Shown here: in pieces, positions 30,968 through 38,451 of the stretch
Layout of the letters: the number at the start of each line of letters is the position of its first letter
Numbering within the stretch: position 1 is the stretch's first letter
From: a virus
IMG/VR virus record: IMGVR_UViG_3300045996_000612
Coordinates: 1-64,000 of that record
Direction: 5' to 3' (one strand)
DNA length: 64,000 nucleotides
Notes under the pieces: generated by a model
Seen by the model: only the letters and a program-made list of their open reading frames with translations
Told to the model about the DNA's origin: nothing
Database searches by the model: none
Translations under genes and position numbers: made by a program

Positions 30968-31531
30968 ATGAAAGAACAGATCATGAACGCCAGCATCGCC
31001 GCCCAGCCGATGCGCCAGGTGGCGGGGTTGGTAGCCGGGTCGGCAGGAATCGTCAGCGCCGGGCACGCCGCCGCACACCTCGATGACCGAGAGGAGCAGG
31101 CGCAGGCCGAGTGCAACCGCATCGCCGCCCAGCAGGCCCGGCAAATCGTCGAGCGCCGTGCCGCCGAGCGCGCCGCGCAGGCCAAGCTGGACGAACAGGC
31201 CGCCGAGCATGAGCGTCGCAAGGCATCGCTGGCCGACCAGCCGGCGCCGGGAGTGCGCTTCAGCGTCGCCGCCGACGACCACGACGAACCGGAAGAGGAC
31301 GAAGTGCCCGGCGAGCAGGCGCTGTTCGAAGCATGGGCGGCGCGCCAGGAGCGCCCCTACTTCCTCGACATGCACGATGGTCGCTACATGAACCCGCGCA
31401 CGCAGCATGCATTCGAGGGCTTCTGCGGCGCGCTGGAGATCGCCAGGGAAATCGGCAAGGAAACCTACGCCCCCATGATCGAAGCCAAGGCTGTGCTGGC
31501 GAAGGCGCCGGCAATCGGAGGTGCCGTATGA
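30968..31531 (+). CDS. Early phage protein with charged coiled coil
   Basis: A 187-residue protein from ATG 30968, chosen because GGAGAG lies four bases upstream. Residues 30-85 are a charged Ala/Arg/Glu/Gln-rich coiled coil (R-A-A-E-R-A-A-Q-A-K-L-D-E-Q). The rest is acidic and then a domain with F-E-A-W-A-A-R-Q-E-R-P-Y-F-L-D. No enzyme motif. It may be a structural accessory protein for DNA or replication proteins; this is inference. Confidence 0.55.
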   Translation: MKEQIMNASIAAQPMRQVAGLVAGSAGIVSAGHAAAHLDDREEQAQAECNRIAAQQARQIVERRAAERAAQAKLDEQAAEHERRKASLADQPAPGVRFSVAADDHDEPEEDEVPGEQALFEAWAARQERPYFLDMHDGRYMNPRTQHAFEGFCGALEIAREIGKETYAPMIEAKAVLAKAPAIGGAV

Positions 31532-31743
31532 TCAGGACCAAGACTGGCGGCCCGGCGTTTCCGAACAACCTGACGCCCGGCATGGACCTGCGCGACTACT
31601 TCGCGGCCAAGGCTCTGCCGGCTGCGATGCACGAAGCTAGCGCCCTCTATGTCAAAGGCCCGACGCCCGAGTATGTCGCTGAACTGTGCTACTCGATCGC
31701 TGACGCTATGCTCGCCGAGCGTGCCAAGGGCGGAGGTGCATGA
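31528..31743 (+). CDS. Conserved small early phage protein
   Basis: A 71-residue protein. G-G-P-A-F-P ... G-M-D-L-R-D-Y-F-A-A-K-A-L is a well-known small phage early protein signature, present in many phages but of unknown function. ATG 31528 overlaps the previous stop; it overlaps the next gene by four bases. Confidence 0.75.
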   Translation: MIRTKTGGPAFPNNLTPGMDLRDYFAAKALPAAMHEASALYVKGPTPEYVAELCYSIADAMLAERAKGGGA

Positions 31744-32162
31744 TGCCAATGCCAGGATACAGAAAGCTGGTCGAGGCGGCCATGCCGGGAAGCGCGCGCG
31801 ACTTACAGGACAAGGTGCCCATCCACCCGCGCACCATCAGCCGGATCATCATGACCCTCCGGCGAGAAGGTGCCACCGACGACCCGAAGATCAACAGTGC
31901 CTGCCACATCATCAAGTGGAAGCGCTCGGCCAACGGCGGCGCATTTCAGCCGGTGTATGCGCTGGGGCCGGGGCGCGACGCTCCCTGCCTGTTGAAGCCG
32001 CTTACGGAAAAGCAGGTGCGCCAGCGCTACCTCGCGCGCATCAAGGGCACAGAAAAGATGGAGCAGATCCAGGCGCGCCAGCGCACCCGGCTGCAGGTGA
32101 TGAAAATGGCCAAGCGCGGCGACCCGCTGGTCAATGCATTTTTTGGGAGGGCTGCTGCATGA
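31740..32162 (+). CDS. Helix-turn-helix early protein
   Basis: A 140-residue protein. Residues 23-50 (V-P-I-H-P-R-T-I-S-R-I-I-M-T-L-R-R-E-G) form a winged-helix DNA-binding motif, followed by a basic C-terminal half (K-Q-V-R-Q-R-Y-L-A-R-I-K-G-T-E-K). Start ATG 31740 or 31743. It may regulate the plus early arm or bind phage DNA. Function unknown. Confidence 0.6.
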   Translation: MMPMPGYRKLVEAAMPGSARDLQDKVPIHPRTISRIIMTLRREGATDDPKINSACHIIKWKRSANGGAFQPVYALGPGRDAPCLLKPLTEKQVRQRYLARIKGTEKMEQIQARQRTRLQVMKMAKRGDPLVNAFFGRAAA

Positions 32163-32587
32163 AAGGAAAAGTAGGACTGCACCCGATGGCGCTGCTGGGC
32201 GCCAAGCAGAAGATTGGCCAGGTGGATGCTGATCGGCTGGTGCTTCCTCCCCTGCTGTACCTGGACGCGGCCAAGCGCGGGCGCGCCGAGATCGCGCAGG
32301 AGAACGGCCTGGTGTTCTGGGCCGTGCTCTGCCAGTGCCTCGGCAGCCAGGTCGGCAGCAAGTTCTTCTATGATCTGGGCTGCAAGGCGGCGCTGGCGCT
32401 GGCCAAGGCGTGCCGGCGGCAGACCCAGTACCTGGCGCTCACCACCGGCGAATATGTGGTGCTCAAGCAGATGATGTCCACCTACCTGCGCGCGCTGCCG
32501 AACATCGAAGTCGGCGCCTTCGCGGTGAGCTGCCAGCGCGCGGAGGATGCGATCGAAAAGCTGAAGCGGGAAGCGGGCGATGCCTGA
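32159..32587 (+). CDS. Helical early phage protein of unknown family
   Basis: A 142-residue protein starting ATG 32159. It is basic at the N terminus and strongly helical (A-L-A-L-A-K-A-C-R-R-Q-T-Q-Y-L-A-L). It overlaps both neighbours. Not recognised. Confidence 0.6.
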   Translation: MKGKVGLHPMALLGAKQKIGQVDADRLVLPPLLYLDAAKRGRAEIAQENGLVFWAVLCQCLGSQVGSKFFYDLGCKAALALAKACRRQTQYLALTTGEYVVLKQMMSTYLRALPNIEVGAFAVSCQRAEDAIEKLKREAGDA

Positions 32588-32834
32588 TCCGCTCAAGACC
32601 ATCTTCGCCGTGGCGCACGTCACGCCGGACGACCCGATCGAGGATGCGTGCCGCGGCTGCATCTTCGAGCGCGACCGGCCAGAGGTGTGCACGGTGGCGC
32701 AGGAACAAGCCAAGCTGCGCGGCTTGGATGTATGCGAGCACCCCGACGACGACGGGCGCAGCGTCATCTATGTGCGCGTGGCGGTAGACCCGCGCCAATG
32801 TGATCTATTCAACGAACAACAGGGAGGGATATGA
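32580..32834 (+). CDS. Small Cys-containing early protein
   Basis: An 84-residue protein with three or four Cys residues (C-R-G-C-I-F, V-C-T-V, V-C-E-H) that could bind a metal, and a C-terminal beta strand (I-Y-V-R-V-A-V-D). It overlaps its neighbours by 4-8 bases. Function unknown. Confidence 0.6.
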   Translation: MPDPLKTIFAVAHVTPDDPIEDACRGCIFERDRPEVCTVAQEQAKLRGLDVCEHPDDDGRSVIYVRVAVDPRQCDLFNEQQGGI

Positions 32835-33238
32835 GCAATAAACTTGATCTCGTAGTGGAAGCCAATCGGGCACTGCTGCTCCAGCGCAGCCAGCTCGGCA
32901 TCCAGAAGTACGGCACCACGCTGCACGGCGGCGGTTACAGCCGGCGCGAACTGCTCCAGCATGCGCTTGAGGAAGCGCTTGATCTGGCGAACTACCTGCA
33001 GGCCGAACTGATGCGCGACCAAGCCGATCTGAAGCCGTACGCCTATGCGCCGAACTACTGCGACTGCCACACGGAAACCTGTGCGTGCGACCCCTGGAAA
33101 GTGCTGAACCCTGACGGCTCGCGGCTGTGCACGATGTTCAGCAAGCAAAGCGCGGATGCGCTGGCGAAGCGGCTGAACCGCGACAGCGGCAGGCCTACTG
33201 CCAATGGTGCAGCAGGTCAGGAAGGCGGTGCCGCATGA
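32831..33238 (+). CDS. Helical phage protein with NTP-pyrophosphatase-like EExxD pattern
   Basis: A 135-residue protein. R-S-Q-L-G-I-Q-K-Y-G-T-T-L-H-G-G-G-Y-S ... A-L-E-E-A-L-D-L-A-N-Y-L-Q-A-E-L (residues 19-60) resembles the all-alpha NTP-pyrophosphatase fold with its E-E-x-x-D helix. The C terminus has a Cys/His group (C-D-C-H-T-E-T-C-A-C) that may hold zinc. A role in nucleotide clean-up is plausible because DHFR and a MazG-like protein follow, but activity is not shown. Confidence 0.55.
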   Translation: MSNKLDLVVEANRALLLQRSQLGIQKYGTTLHGGGYSRRELLQHALEEALDLANYLQAELMRDQADLKPYAYAPNYCDCHTETCACDPWKVLNPDGSRLCTMFSKQSADALAKRLNRDSGRPTANGAAGQEGGAA

Positions 33239-33519
33239 ACCCGGCCCACCCGCTGGCCGCCCGGCGCATCGAGCGCATCAGGAAACTGCTGGAGCAGAAG
33301 TCGATGACCACGCACGAAACGGCAGCGGCCATCCACCTCTGCCTGCGCTGGACCATCAGCTACCTCAAGCACCTGCACACCAGCCGGGAAATCTTCGTCG
33401 AGCGCTGGGTGCCGAAGTGCGACGAGTTCCAGCGCCTGATCCCGTCGTACCGGCTGGGCAACAAGCCAGACGCACCGCGCTCTGTCGCGGCCCAACAACA
33501 AGAACTGGAGGCTGCATGA
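33235..33519 (+). CDS. Small DNA-binding-like early protein
   Basis: A 94-residue protein. Residues 8-47 (R-R-I-E-R-I-R-K-L-L-E-Q-K-S-M-T-T-H-E-T-A-A-A-I) look like a helix-turn-helix winged domain. It overlaps the previous gene by four bases. Not recognised further. Confidence 0.6.
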   Translation: MNPAHPLAARRIERIRKLLEQKSMTTHETAAAIHLCLRWTISYLKHLHTSREIFVERWVPKCDEFQRLIPSYRLGNKPDAPRSVAAQQQELEAA

Positions 33520-33779
33520 TCACCGCCGAAAGTACGACCGTCTACAAGGCAGGGCGTCGCCGCTTCTTGACACTGCGCTCGGCGGTCAAGAGTGCCATTC
33601 GTCAGAAATTCCGAGACAACTGCGAGTGCGATTACTGCGACCACGATGAAATGCCAGGGTGCCCGACTGAGCATTTACCTTGTCGGCTACACGACGGCAG
33701 TAAGCGAGCGGAGAAGATCGCGCGCCGGCTTGGCCGCATCTACGTTACCGCCTTCCGCGCTTCAAAGGAGGCAGCATGA
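33516..33779 (+). CDS. Small basic Cys-rich early protein
   Basis: An 87-residue basic protein with C-E-C-D-Y-C-D-H-D-E-M-P-G-C (residues 36-49), a likely zinc site. It overlaps the previous gene and the DHFR gene by four bases. Function unknown. Confidence 0.6.
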   Translation: MITAESTTVYKAGRRRFLTLRSAVKSAIRQKFRDNCECDYCDHDEMPGCPTEHLPCRLHDGSKRAEKIARRLGRIYVTAFRASKEAA

Positions 33780-34279
33780 TCCCCATCACCCTCATCGCCT
33801 GCACCGACAACAAGGGCGGCATCGGCAAGGACGGCAAGATGCCCTGGAATCTGCCGGAAGACCTGGCGCGCTTCAAACGCCTGACCATGGGCTACCCGGT
33901 GATCATGGGGCGCAAGACGTTCGAGTCGATCGGGCGCCCGCTGCCGGGCCGGGTCAACATCGTCCTGACGCACGATCTGGGCTGGACGCAGGAGTTCGTC
34001 GAGACCGCCAACTCGCTCAAGGAAGCGCTAGCCATTGCCGAAGCCACTATCGCCGGCCGCGCCTTCGTCATCGGCGGCGCCGAGATTTACAAGCAGGCGC
34101 TGCCGCTGGCGTCGATCATCGAGCTCACCGTGATCGACCGCGACTTCGATTGTGACACGTTCTTCCCGGATGAGGACGAGCGCGGCGCCGAGTGGATCGA
34201 TGCGCAATACAAGCGCGGCAGGTCGACGACAGGGCTGGTGTACTGCTTTGCGACCTACCGGAAGCGGAGGCAGTCATGA
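33776..34279 (+). CDS. folA: Dihydrofolate reductase
   Basis: A 167-residue DHFR: G-G-I-G-K-D-G-K-M-P-W-N-L-P-E-D-L-A-R-F-K (residues 14-34, catalytic D29), V-I-M-G-R-K-T-F-E-S-I-G-R-P-L-P-G-R (42-59) and F-V-I-G-G-A-E-I-Y. It reduces dihydrofolate with NADPH and supports dTMP synthesis during phage replication. Full length, well preserved. Phage DHFRs are known (T4); here no thymidylate synthase is visible in the window, so it works with host ThyA. Confidence 0.95.
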   Translation: MIPITLIACTDNKGGIGKDGKMPWNLPEDLARFKRLTMGYPVIMGRKTFESIGRPLPGRVNIVLTHDLGWTQEFVETANSLKEALAIAEATIAGRAFVIGGAEIYKQALPLASIIELTVIDRDFDCDTFFPDEDERGAEWIDAQYKRGRSTTGLVYCFATYRKRRQS

Positions 34280-34467
34280 GCAAGCCAAGCGGCCCGCCGG
34301 CAAAATTTATCATCGTAGTGATGGTGGCCGGATTTGCACTGATCCACTACTTCGAAGGTCAACTGAAAGCGTCACTCGAAGAGTGCGAAAAGCGCGGTGG
34401 CACGTTCCTGATGCGTGAGCAGGCATGCATCAAGGCTGAAGGCATCGACTTGCGCACGAAAAAGTAA
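34276..34467 (+). CDS. Small membrane protein
   Basis: A 63-residue protein from ATG 34276 with one transmembrane segment (F-I-I-V-V-M-V-A-G-F-A-L-I-H) and a Cys pair further on (E-E-C-E-K-R-G-G-T-F ... A-C-I). It overlaps the DHFR gene by four bases. Function unknown. A GC-rich hairpin without a T-tract follows at 34475-34496. Confidence 0.6.
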   Translation: MSKPSGPPAKFIIVVMVAGFALIHYFEGQLKASLEECEKRGGTFLMREQACIKAEGIDLRTKK

Positions 34468-34512
34468 CCGGGCAGCCGCCCACCGATCCGGGCGGCACCA
34501 CAATGACAGATC

Positions 34513-35088
34513 ATGAGCGACAAATCTCCCGATCTCCAGCGTTTCGCCAGAGAAGCCTTCGGCGCCCTGCGCGGCAAGCTACCTGATGGCGTCGAATTCG
34601 AGCGCGCCATGCGTGCCGAGTGGGACCGACAGGATGATCAACCGGAAGCCGCGCCCGGACTCGCGCGGCACATAACGAAAGAAACTATGAGCAAACCCAA
34701 CCTCTTGAACGACATGGCGATCCTGACCGCCGCAACGGTTCTGACCGAAGGCTGCCACGGCGCCGCGCGTGCTTCCGGCTGGTGGAACGATGCCGACCCG
34801 AATACCAGCATCGCGAACCCGCTGCACTTCTCGAACAAGCTGTGCCTGATCCATTCGGAGATCAGCGAGGCGATGGAGGGCGACCGCAAGAAGCTGATGG
34901 ACGACAAGCTGCCCCACCGCCCAATGCGCGAGGTGGAACTGGCCGACGCCGTGATCCGCATTTTTGACCTGGCCGGTGGCTACGGCATGGACCTGGCCGG
35001 CGCCATTGCCGAGAAGCTGGCCTACAACGCCCAGCGCGCGGACCATAAGCCCGAGAACCGCGCGGCAGAAGGCGGCAAGGCATACTGA
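34513..35088 (+). CDS. MazG-like nucleotide pyrophosphohydrolase
   Basis: A 191-residue protein. K-L-C-L-I-H-S-E-I-S-E-A-M-E-G-D-R ... V-E-L-A-D-A-V-I-R-I-F-D-L-A-G (residues about 117-160) is the all-alpha NTP-PPase/MazG signature: E-I-S-E-A and E-x-A-D. It would hydrolyse non-canonical or excess dNTPs or modified nucleotides. The first 58 residues look like a separate short protein; an internal ATG at 34687 (M-S-K-P-N-L-L-N-D) could be an alternative start. Neighbouring DHFR supports a role in nucleotide metabolism. Confidence 0.75.
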   Translation: MSDKSPDLQRFAREAFGALRGKLPDGVEFERAMRAEWDRQDDQPEAAPGLARHITKETMSKPNLLNDMAILTAATVLTEGCHGAARASGWWNDADPNTSIANPLHFSNKLCLIHSEISEAMEGDRKKLMDDKLPHRPMREVELADAVIRIFDLAGGYGMDLAGAIAEKLAYNAQRADHKPENRAAEGGKAY

Positions 35089-35144
35089 ACGATTCGGCCA
35101 AGCGCCCCGGCCTGTTGGGGCGTAACTACAACAAGGAAATCACC

Positions 35145-35645
35145 ATGGATAAAGACACCATCATCGGCCTGCTGCTGGCGGCCGTCCTGCTGATCGCGGT
35201 CATCCTCTGGGGCCATGCGCAGGCACGCCAAAAGCGAGAACTGCGTGCCGCAGCAGAGCGCCGGGCCAAGTCGGCAGAAGCCCTCAACGAACTGCACCGC
35301 ATGGCCAGGCAAGCAACCCCTCACTGGCCGTCGCCGAGCACCAGTCGGCCATCACCAGTCAGCCGCACCAGCACCACGACCACCAGCCGCGACGATGCTG
35401 CCGATCGCCGGCGCCGTCAGGATGAAGAAGACGAGGCCCGCCGGCGCCGTCAGTCGGATGACGCATTCCACCAGCAGCAGGTCCAGCACCAAACCCTGAT
35501 GGCTCAGTCGAACTTCAGTGCGCCGGAGCCGTCCTGCTCGCGCCGTTACGACAGCGACTACGGCAGCTCGTCCCACAGTAGCAGTTGCGATAGTTCGAGC
35601 TCGTCGAGTTCCGACAGTGGTTCCTGCTCGTCTAGCTGCGACTGA
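35145..35645 (+). CDS. Membrane-anchored protein with Ser/Cys-rich tail
   Basis: A 166-residue protein with one N-terminal transmembrane helix (T-I-I-G-L-L-L-A-A-V-L-L-I-A-V-I-L-W) and a long disordered, charged, then Ser/Asp/Cys-rich tail (final 30 residues are mostly S, D and C). ATG 35145 has AAGGAAA upstream. Similar membrane proteins with Ser-rich tails occur in prophages. Function unknown. Confidence 0.6.
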   Translation: MDKDTIIGLLLAAVLLIAVILWGHAQARQKRELRAAAERRAKSAEALNELHRMARQATPHWPSPSTSRPSPVSRTSTTTTSRDDAADRRRRQDEEDEARRRRQSDDAFHQQQVQHQTLMAQSNFSAPEPSCSRRYDSDYGSSSHSSSCDSSSSSSSDSGSCSSSCD

Positions 35646-35649
35646 GCGG

Positions 35650-35677
35650 TTGCTTTTGCCACCACTGGTGCGATAAT
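35650..35677 (+). promoter_or_regulatory. Promoter in front of the small membrane gene and AlpA-like gene
   Basis: TTGCTT, 16-base spacer, GATAAT, 29 bases before the ATG at 35706. It would give the excision-region genes an expression separate from the main early promoter. Confidence 0.6.
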
Positions 35678-35705
35678 CAAACCACTGACCTGATTCGGAG
35701 ACCAC

Positions 35706-35855
35706 ATGCACATCCTGCCCGCCATGCTGATCGGAATAGCCGTTTGGATCATCCTGTTGTGCGTTATCCACTCTGCCGTGCTGTTCGCCTGCGGGCCGTT
35801 TGTGGTGTCGGGAGTGGCGCTGGCTTTGACCTTGTTGCCGGTGCCGCGCCTCTGA
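35706..35855 (+). CDS. Small membrane protein (two hydrophobic segments)
   Basis: A 49-residue hydrophobic protein (MHILPAMLIGIAVWIILLCV) with two potential transmembrane helices. GGAG lies before ATG 35706. Directly upstream of the AlpA-like gene. Function unknown. Confidence 0.5.
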   Translation: MHILPAMLIGIAVWIILLCVIHSAVLFACGPFVVSGVALALTLLPVPRL

Positions 35856-35925
35856 ATCAGGTCGGTGGTTCCTCCCTGAACTTGGTGCTTTCGAGCGCCA
35901 TCTTTTTTGCGCCGGAGAAGTATTG

Positions 35926-36132
35926 ATGGACAGCCCCAGCGAGCGCCTGCTGCGCCTGCGCCAAGTCATGGACCGCACCGGCATGGGCAAGTCGACCATC
36001 TACCGCAAGATCGCGCAGGCCGGCTTCCCCTCCCCTGTGTCCGTCGGCGGCCAGGCGGTGCGCTGGCGCGAGTCGCAGGTCGATCAGTGGATCGCCGCGC
36101 TCGCACCCACCATCACGCGACCTGCAGCTTGA
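35926..36132 (+). CDS. AlpA-family regulator / excisionase
   Basis: A 68-residue AlpA protein: L-L-R-L-R-Q-V-M-D-R-T-G-M-G-K-S-T-I-Y-R-K-I-A-Q-A-G-F-P-S-P-V (residues 8-38), V-R-W-R-E-S-Q-V-D-Q-W-I. ATG 35926 has GGAGAAG upstream. It overlaps the 3' end of the convergent integrase gene by 20 bases. In P4-type phages AlpA activates integrase or serves as excisionase, and its position next to the integrase supports that. Confidence 0.85.
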   Translation: MDSPSERLLRLRQVMDRTGMGKSTIYRKIAQAGFPSPVSVGGQAVRWRESQVDQWIAALAPTITRPAA

Positions 36133-37297
36133 TCTGCTGCCGGTCCAGGTAGTTCGACCACCACGTCATCATCTCGCGCCGGCCGGCCATCCACTCGGCT
36201 GCATTGTAGGCGGCGCGCACGTCACTGCCCTCCACATGCGCGAGCTGCCGTTCGATCCAGTCGGAATTGAACCCCTGCTCGTTGAGGATCGTCGACGCCG
36301 TGCCGCGGAACCCGTGCACCGTCAGCCGGGAGTGGTAGCCCAGGCGGTACAGCCCGAAGATCATCGTGTTCTGGGATAGGCACCCTTCCTTGCCGCGCGA
36401 CGGGAAGACGAACGGGCCGCCGCCGGCGAGCACGCGCAGCCGGCGCAGGATCGCCACCACCTGCCGGGTCAGCGGCACCAGATGCTCGCGGCCCATTTTC
36501 ATGCGCTCGGCCGGGATGCGCCAGAGCGGCGCCGTGCCGTCCAGATCCTCGAATTCAGCCCAGGCAGCGAACCGTGTCTCGTTGGTGCGCACGAAGGTGT
36601 GCAGCGTGAACAGGATGGCCAGCCGGGTCTGCTCCTCGCCGTCGTAGGCGGCCAGCCGCTCCAGAAAGTCCGGCAGATCGGCGGCGCGCAGCGAGGCGAA
36701 GTGCTGCACCTTCGGCTTGGGCTTGAGCGCTGCGCCCAGGTCGGCGGCCGGGTTGCCCGATGCCTTGCCGCTGGCGATGGCGAAGCGGAACACGGCGCCG
36801 ATGGACTGGCGCAGGCGCTTGGAGATGTCGAGCGCGCCACGCTCCTCCACCCGGCGCAGCACCTCCAAGATCTCGGGCGCGTCGAGTTCGGTGATGGGCC
36901 GGCTGCCGATGAACGGGAACACGTCACGCTCGATCCGTGACAGCACGCGCTCGGCGTGCGCCGGCACCCAGCTCGCCTTGAAGGTGTCGTGCCACTCGCG
37001 CGCGATGGTTTCGAAGGTGGCGGCGGTCTGGCGCTCGCGCCGCCTCTCGACGCCCGGATCGGCGCCGGCGGCCAGCAGGGTCTTGGCGGCGGCGCGGCGC
37101 TCGCGCGCGGCGGTCAGCGAGACGTGCGGATAGACCCCAAAGGCCAGCGTCTTCTGCTTGCCGCCGAAGCGGTAGGCCATGCGCCAGGCGCGCGTGCCGT
37201 TCGGGGCGACCAGCAGGAACAGCCCCTCCCCGTCGGTCAGCTTGTAGGGTTTGTCCCGGCCCTTGGCGGCGCGGCAGGCGGCATCGGAAAGCGGCAT
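36113..37297 (-). CDS. int: Tyrosine integrase, P4 type with DUF4102 arm-binding domain
   Basis: A 394-residue integrase. The N-terminal arm-binding DUF4102 domain (L-S-D-A-A-C-R-A-A-K, L-T-D-G-E-G-L-F-L-L-V) spans residues 1-90. The catalytic residues are R242 (T-N-E-T-R), H328 and R331 (H-G-F-R), H354 (L-A-H-V-E) and Y364 (A-A-Y-N-A-A-E-W). All are present, so it should be active. It integrates the phage at a bacterial attB, often a tRNA gene in this family. Three CCGATACCAAC repeats lie upstream. Confidence 0.93.
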   Translation of the reverse strand: MPLSDAACRAAKGRDKPYKLTDGEGLFLLVAPNGTRAWRMAYRFGGKQKTLAFGVYPHVSLTAARERRAAAKTLLAAGADPGVERRRERQTAATFETIAREWHDTFKASWVPAHAERVLSRIERDVFPFIGSRPITELDAPEILEVLRRVEERGALDISKRLRQSIGAVFRFAIASGKASGNPAADLGAALKPKPKVQHFASLRAADLPDFLERLAAYDGEEQTRLAILFTLHTFVRTNETRFAAWAEFEDLDGTAPLWRIPAERMKMGREHLVPLTRQVVAILRRLRVLAGGGPFVFPSRGKEGCLSQNTMIFGLYRLGYHSRLTVHGFRGTASTILNEQGFNSDWIERQLAHVEGSDVRAAYNAAEWMAGRREMMTWWSNYLDRQQIKLQVA

Positions 37298-37560
37298 GTT
37301 GGTATCGGTCCTTGCTGGTAGCGAACGCCAGCGACAATACCAACAGATTGACCAACAACAAGCCGCGACGGGCCGGGACTGCGCGGCACCGCGCGGGACG
37401 CTGAAACCGTTGTTTTCCTTGGATTTCCTGGCTGGCTGGGTCTGGCCGGGACCGGGTAGTGGTAGCGGAGGAGAGGTTCACATTGGCGCATCAAGTGCCT
37501 GAGAACACTGCGCTTTCACCTGCTACCACGGTTCCGATACCAACGCCGATACCAACACAC
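37298..37560. other. Candidate attP region with repeated CCGATACCAAC motif
   Basis: In the 316-base stretch without a clear gene upstream of the integrase, CCGATACCAAC occurs at 37534-37544 and 37546-37556 and inverted at 37298-37308 (touching the integrase start codon). A partial copy (AATACCAAC) is at 37336-37346. These look like integrase arm sites or repressor sites. I see no clear tRNA-like core in this interval. Confidence 0.5.
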
Positions 37561-37613
37561 CGGCGGGACGCGCCGGGACGTCGTGGGACTGGTTTGCTGT
37601 GGAAAGGTCCGGC

Positions 37614-37748
37614 TCAGCGGTTATACCGCGTCATCAGCGGCCAGCCAAGCTGGCGCCGGATTTCGTCGATCGATGGTGGTGGGGTTCTGTCGCGCTGGCG
37701 CTGCTGCATGTAGGCGCGGGCGGCTTCTTTGGAAGGCTTCTGCTGCAT
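37614..37748 (-). CDS. Small conserved phage protein upstream of the integrase
   Basis: A 44-residue protein (MQQKPSKEAARAYMQQRQRD) with P-P-P-S-I-D-E-I-R-R-Q-L-G-W-P, a short helix-turn-helix-like motif seen in small Burkholderiales phage proteins. GGGAG lies seven bases upstream of ATG 37748. It is minus-strand and upstream of the integrase. Likely expressed with it; function unknown. Confidence 0.6.
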   Translation of the reverse strand: MQQKPSKEAARAYMQQRQRDRTPPPSIDEIRRQLGWPLMTRYNR

Positions 37749-37841
37749 GACGTGCTCCCGGTGGGACAACGATCAAAACAACTGGTGTGGTGGCCGGGCT
37801 GTCCCGGCTAGACGCATTTCCCGAAGTTACGCGGTTCACCA

Positions 37842-37910
37842 CAAGAAGCCACCGTCGGTTTCCCCCGAAACACCGACTGATCTGAATTTGTCGGAGACGG
37901 TGGCTTCTTG
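37842..37910. ncRNA. Second structured element: 15-bp perfect helix with two inner hairpins
   Basis: Arms 37842-37856 and 37896-37910 are perfectly complementary over 15 bp. Inside are GTTTC/GAAAC (4-base loop) and CCGAC/GTCGG (12-base loop). No T-tract follows on either strand, so it is not an ordinary terminator. It lies in a 333-base gap between the small gene at 37614-37748 and the HTH gene at 38082-38363 and could be a leader RNA or part of attP. The rest of the gap shows no clear feature. Confidence 0.5.
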
Positions 37911-38081
37911 TAGTGCCTGTCTTCCCAGGCTGCCAGATGCCACCTCCACCCGCGCATCACAGGTCACTCGTCCGTCCATTTGACCGTGGACAGCACCCGA
38001 AGGCTGGGTGTTCGCTCGGCTCCCCAAACGCGACCATTATGCCAGTGGCACGCGGCAAGGGTTATTGATTTTCGCTATTGT

Positions 38082-38363
38082 TTACGCGGCAGCGGTAGCG
38101 TCCTCGCCGGCCACGTACTGCTTCAGGCCGTCCACGCCTAGTTCGCGCTTCATGGCGCCGATGCCCCAGCCGGTCACTTCGTGGAAGCGGATCAGTAGGT
38201 CGTTGCCGAACGGCAGGCGGCCATGGCGGGTTTTCGAGATCACCGGCGGCTGGACTTTCAGCACGCGGCACAGCGCGGCGTCGTTCTTCAGCCCCAATTC
38301 GGTCAGCGCGCGGTCGAGCAGATCATTGGCTGCGCCAGCGTTGGTTTGGACGGCAGATGGCAT
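38082..38363 (-). CDS. Small helix-turn-helix regulator
   Basis: A 93-residue protein. L-L-D-R-A-L-T-E-L-G-L-K-N-D-A-A-L-C-R-V-L-K-V-Q-P-P-V-I-S-K (residues 15-44) is a helix-turn-helix of the phage Cro/CI-like or Rha-neighbour type. It lies near the integrase with an isolated minus-strand position. It may control integrase or superinfection. Function inferred. Confidence 0.65.
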   Translation of the reverse strand: MPSAVQTNAGAANDLLDRALTELGLKNDAALCRVLKVQPPVISKTRHGRLPFGNDLLIRFHEVTGWGIGAMKRELGVDGLKQYVAGEDATAAA

Positions 38364-38451
38364 TTTTCACCCCTTATTTTTGATTGGCCAGAACGTCTCC
38401 GGCAGGAAACGTTACTGTACATCAAATTAGGGATGATGGGAAAGTTTTCTG

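Noticed and set aside
34475-34496. Hairpin GCCGCCC/GGGCGGC after the small membrane gene
   Set aside because: No T-tract on either strand; likely an mRNA-stabilising or incidental hairpin rather than a terminator.
35104-35123. Hairpin with GCCCC/GGGGC arms before the Ser-rich membrane gene
   Set aside because: No T-tract; does not separate operons; kept only as a possible intercistronic hairpin.
37459-37713. Plus-strand frame of 84 codons in the attP region
   Set aside because: No ribosome site, unnatural composition, overlaps a better supported minus-strand small gene.
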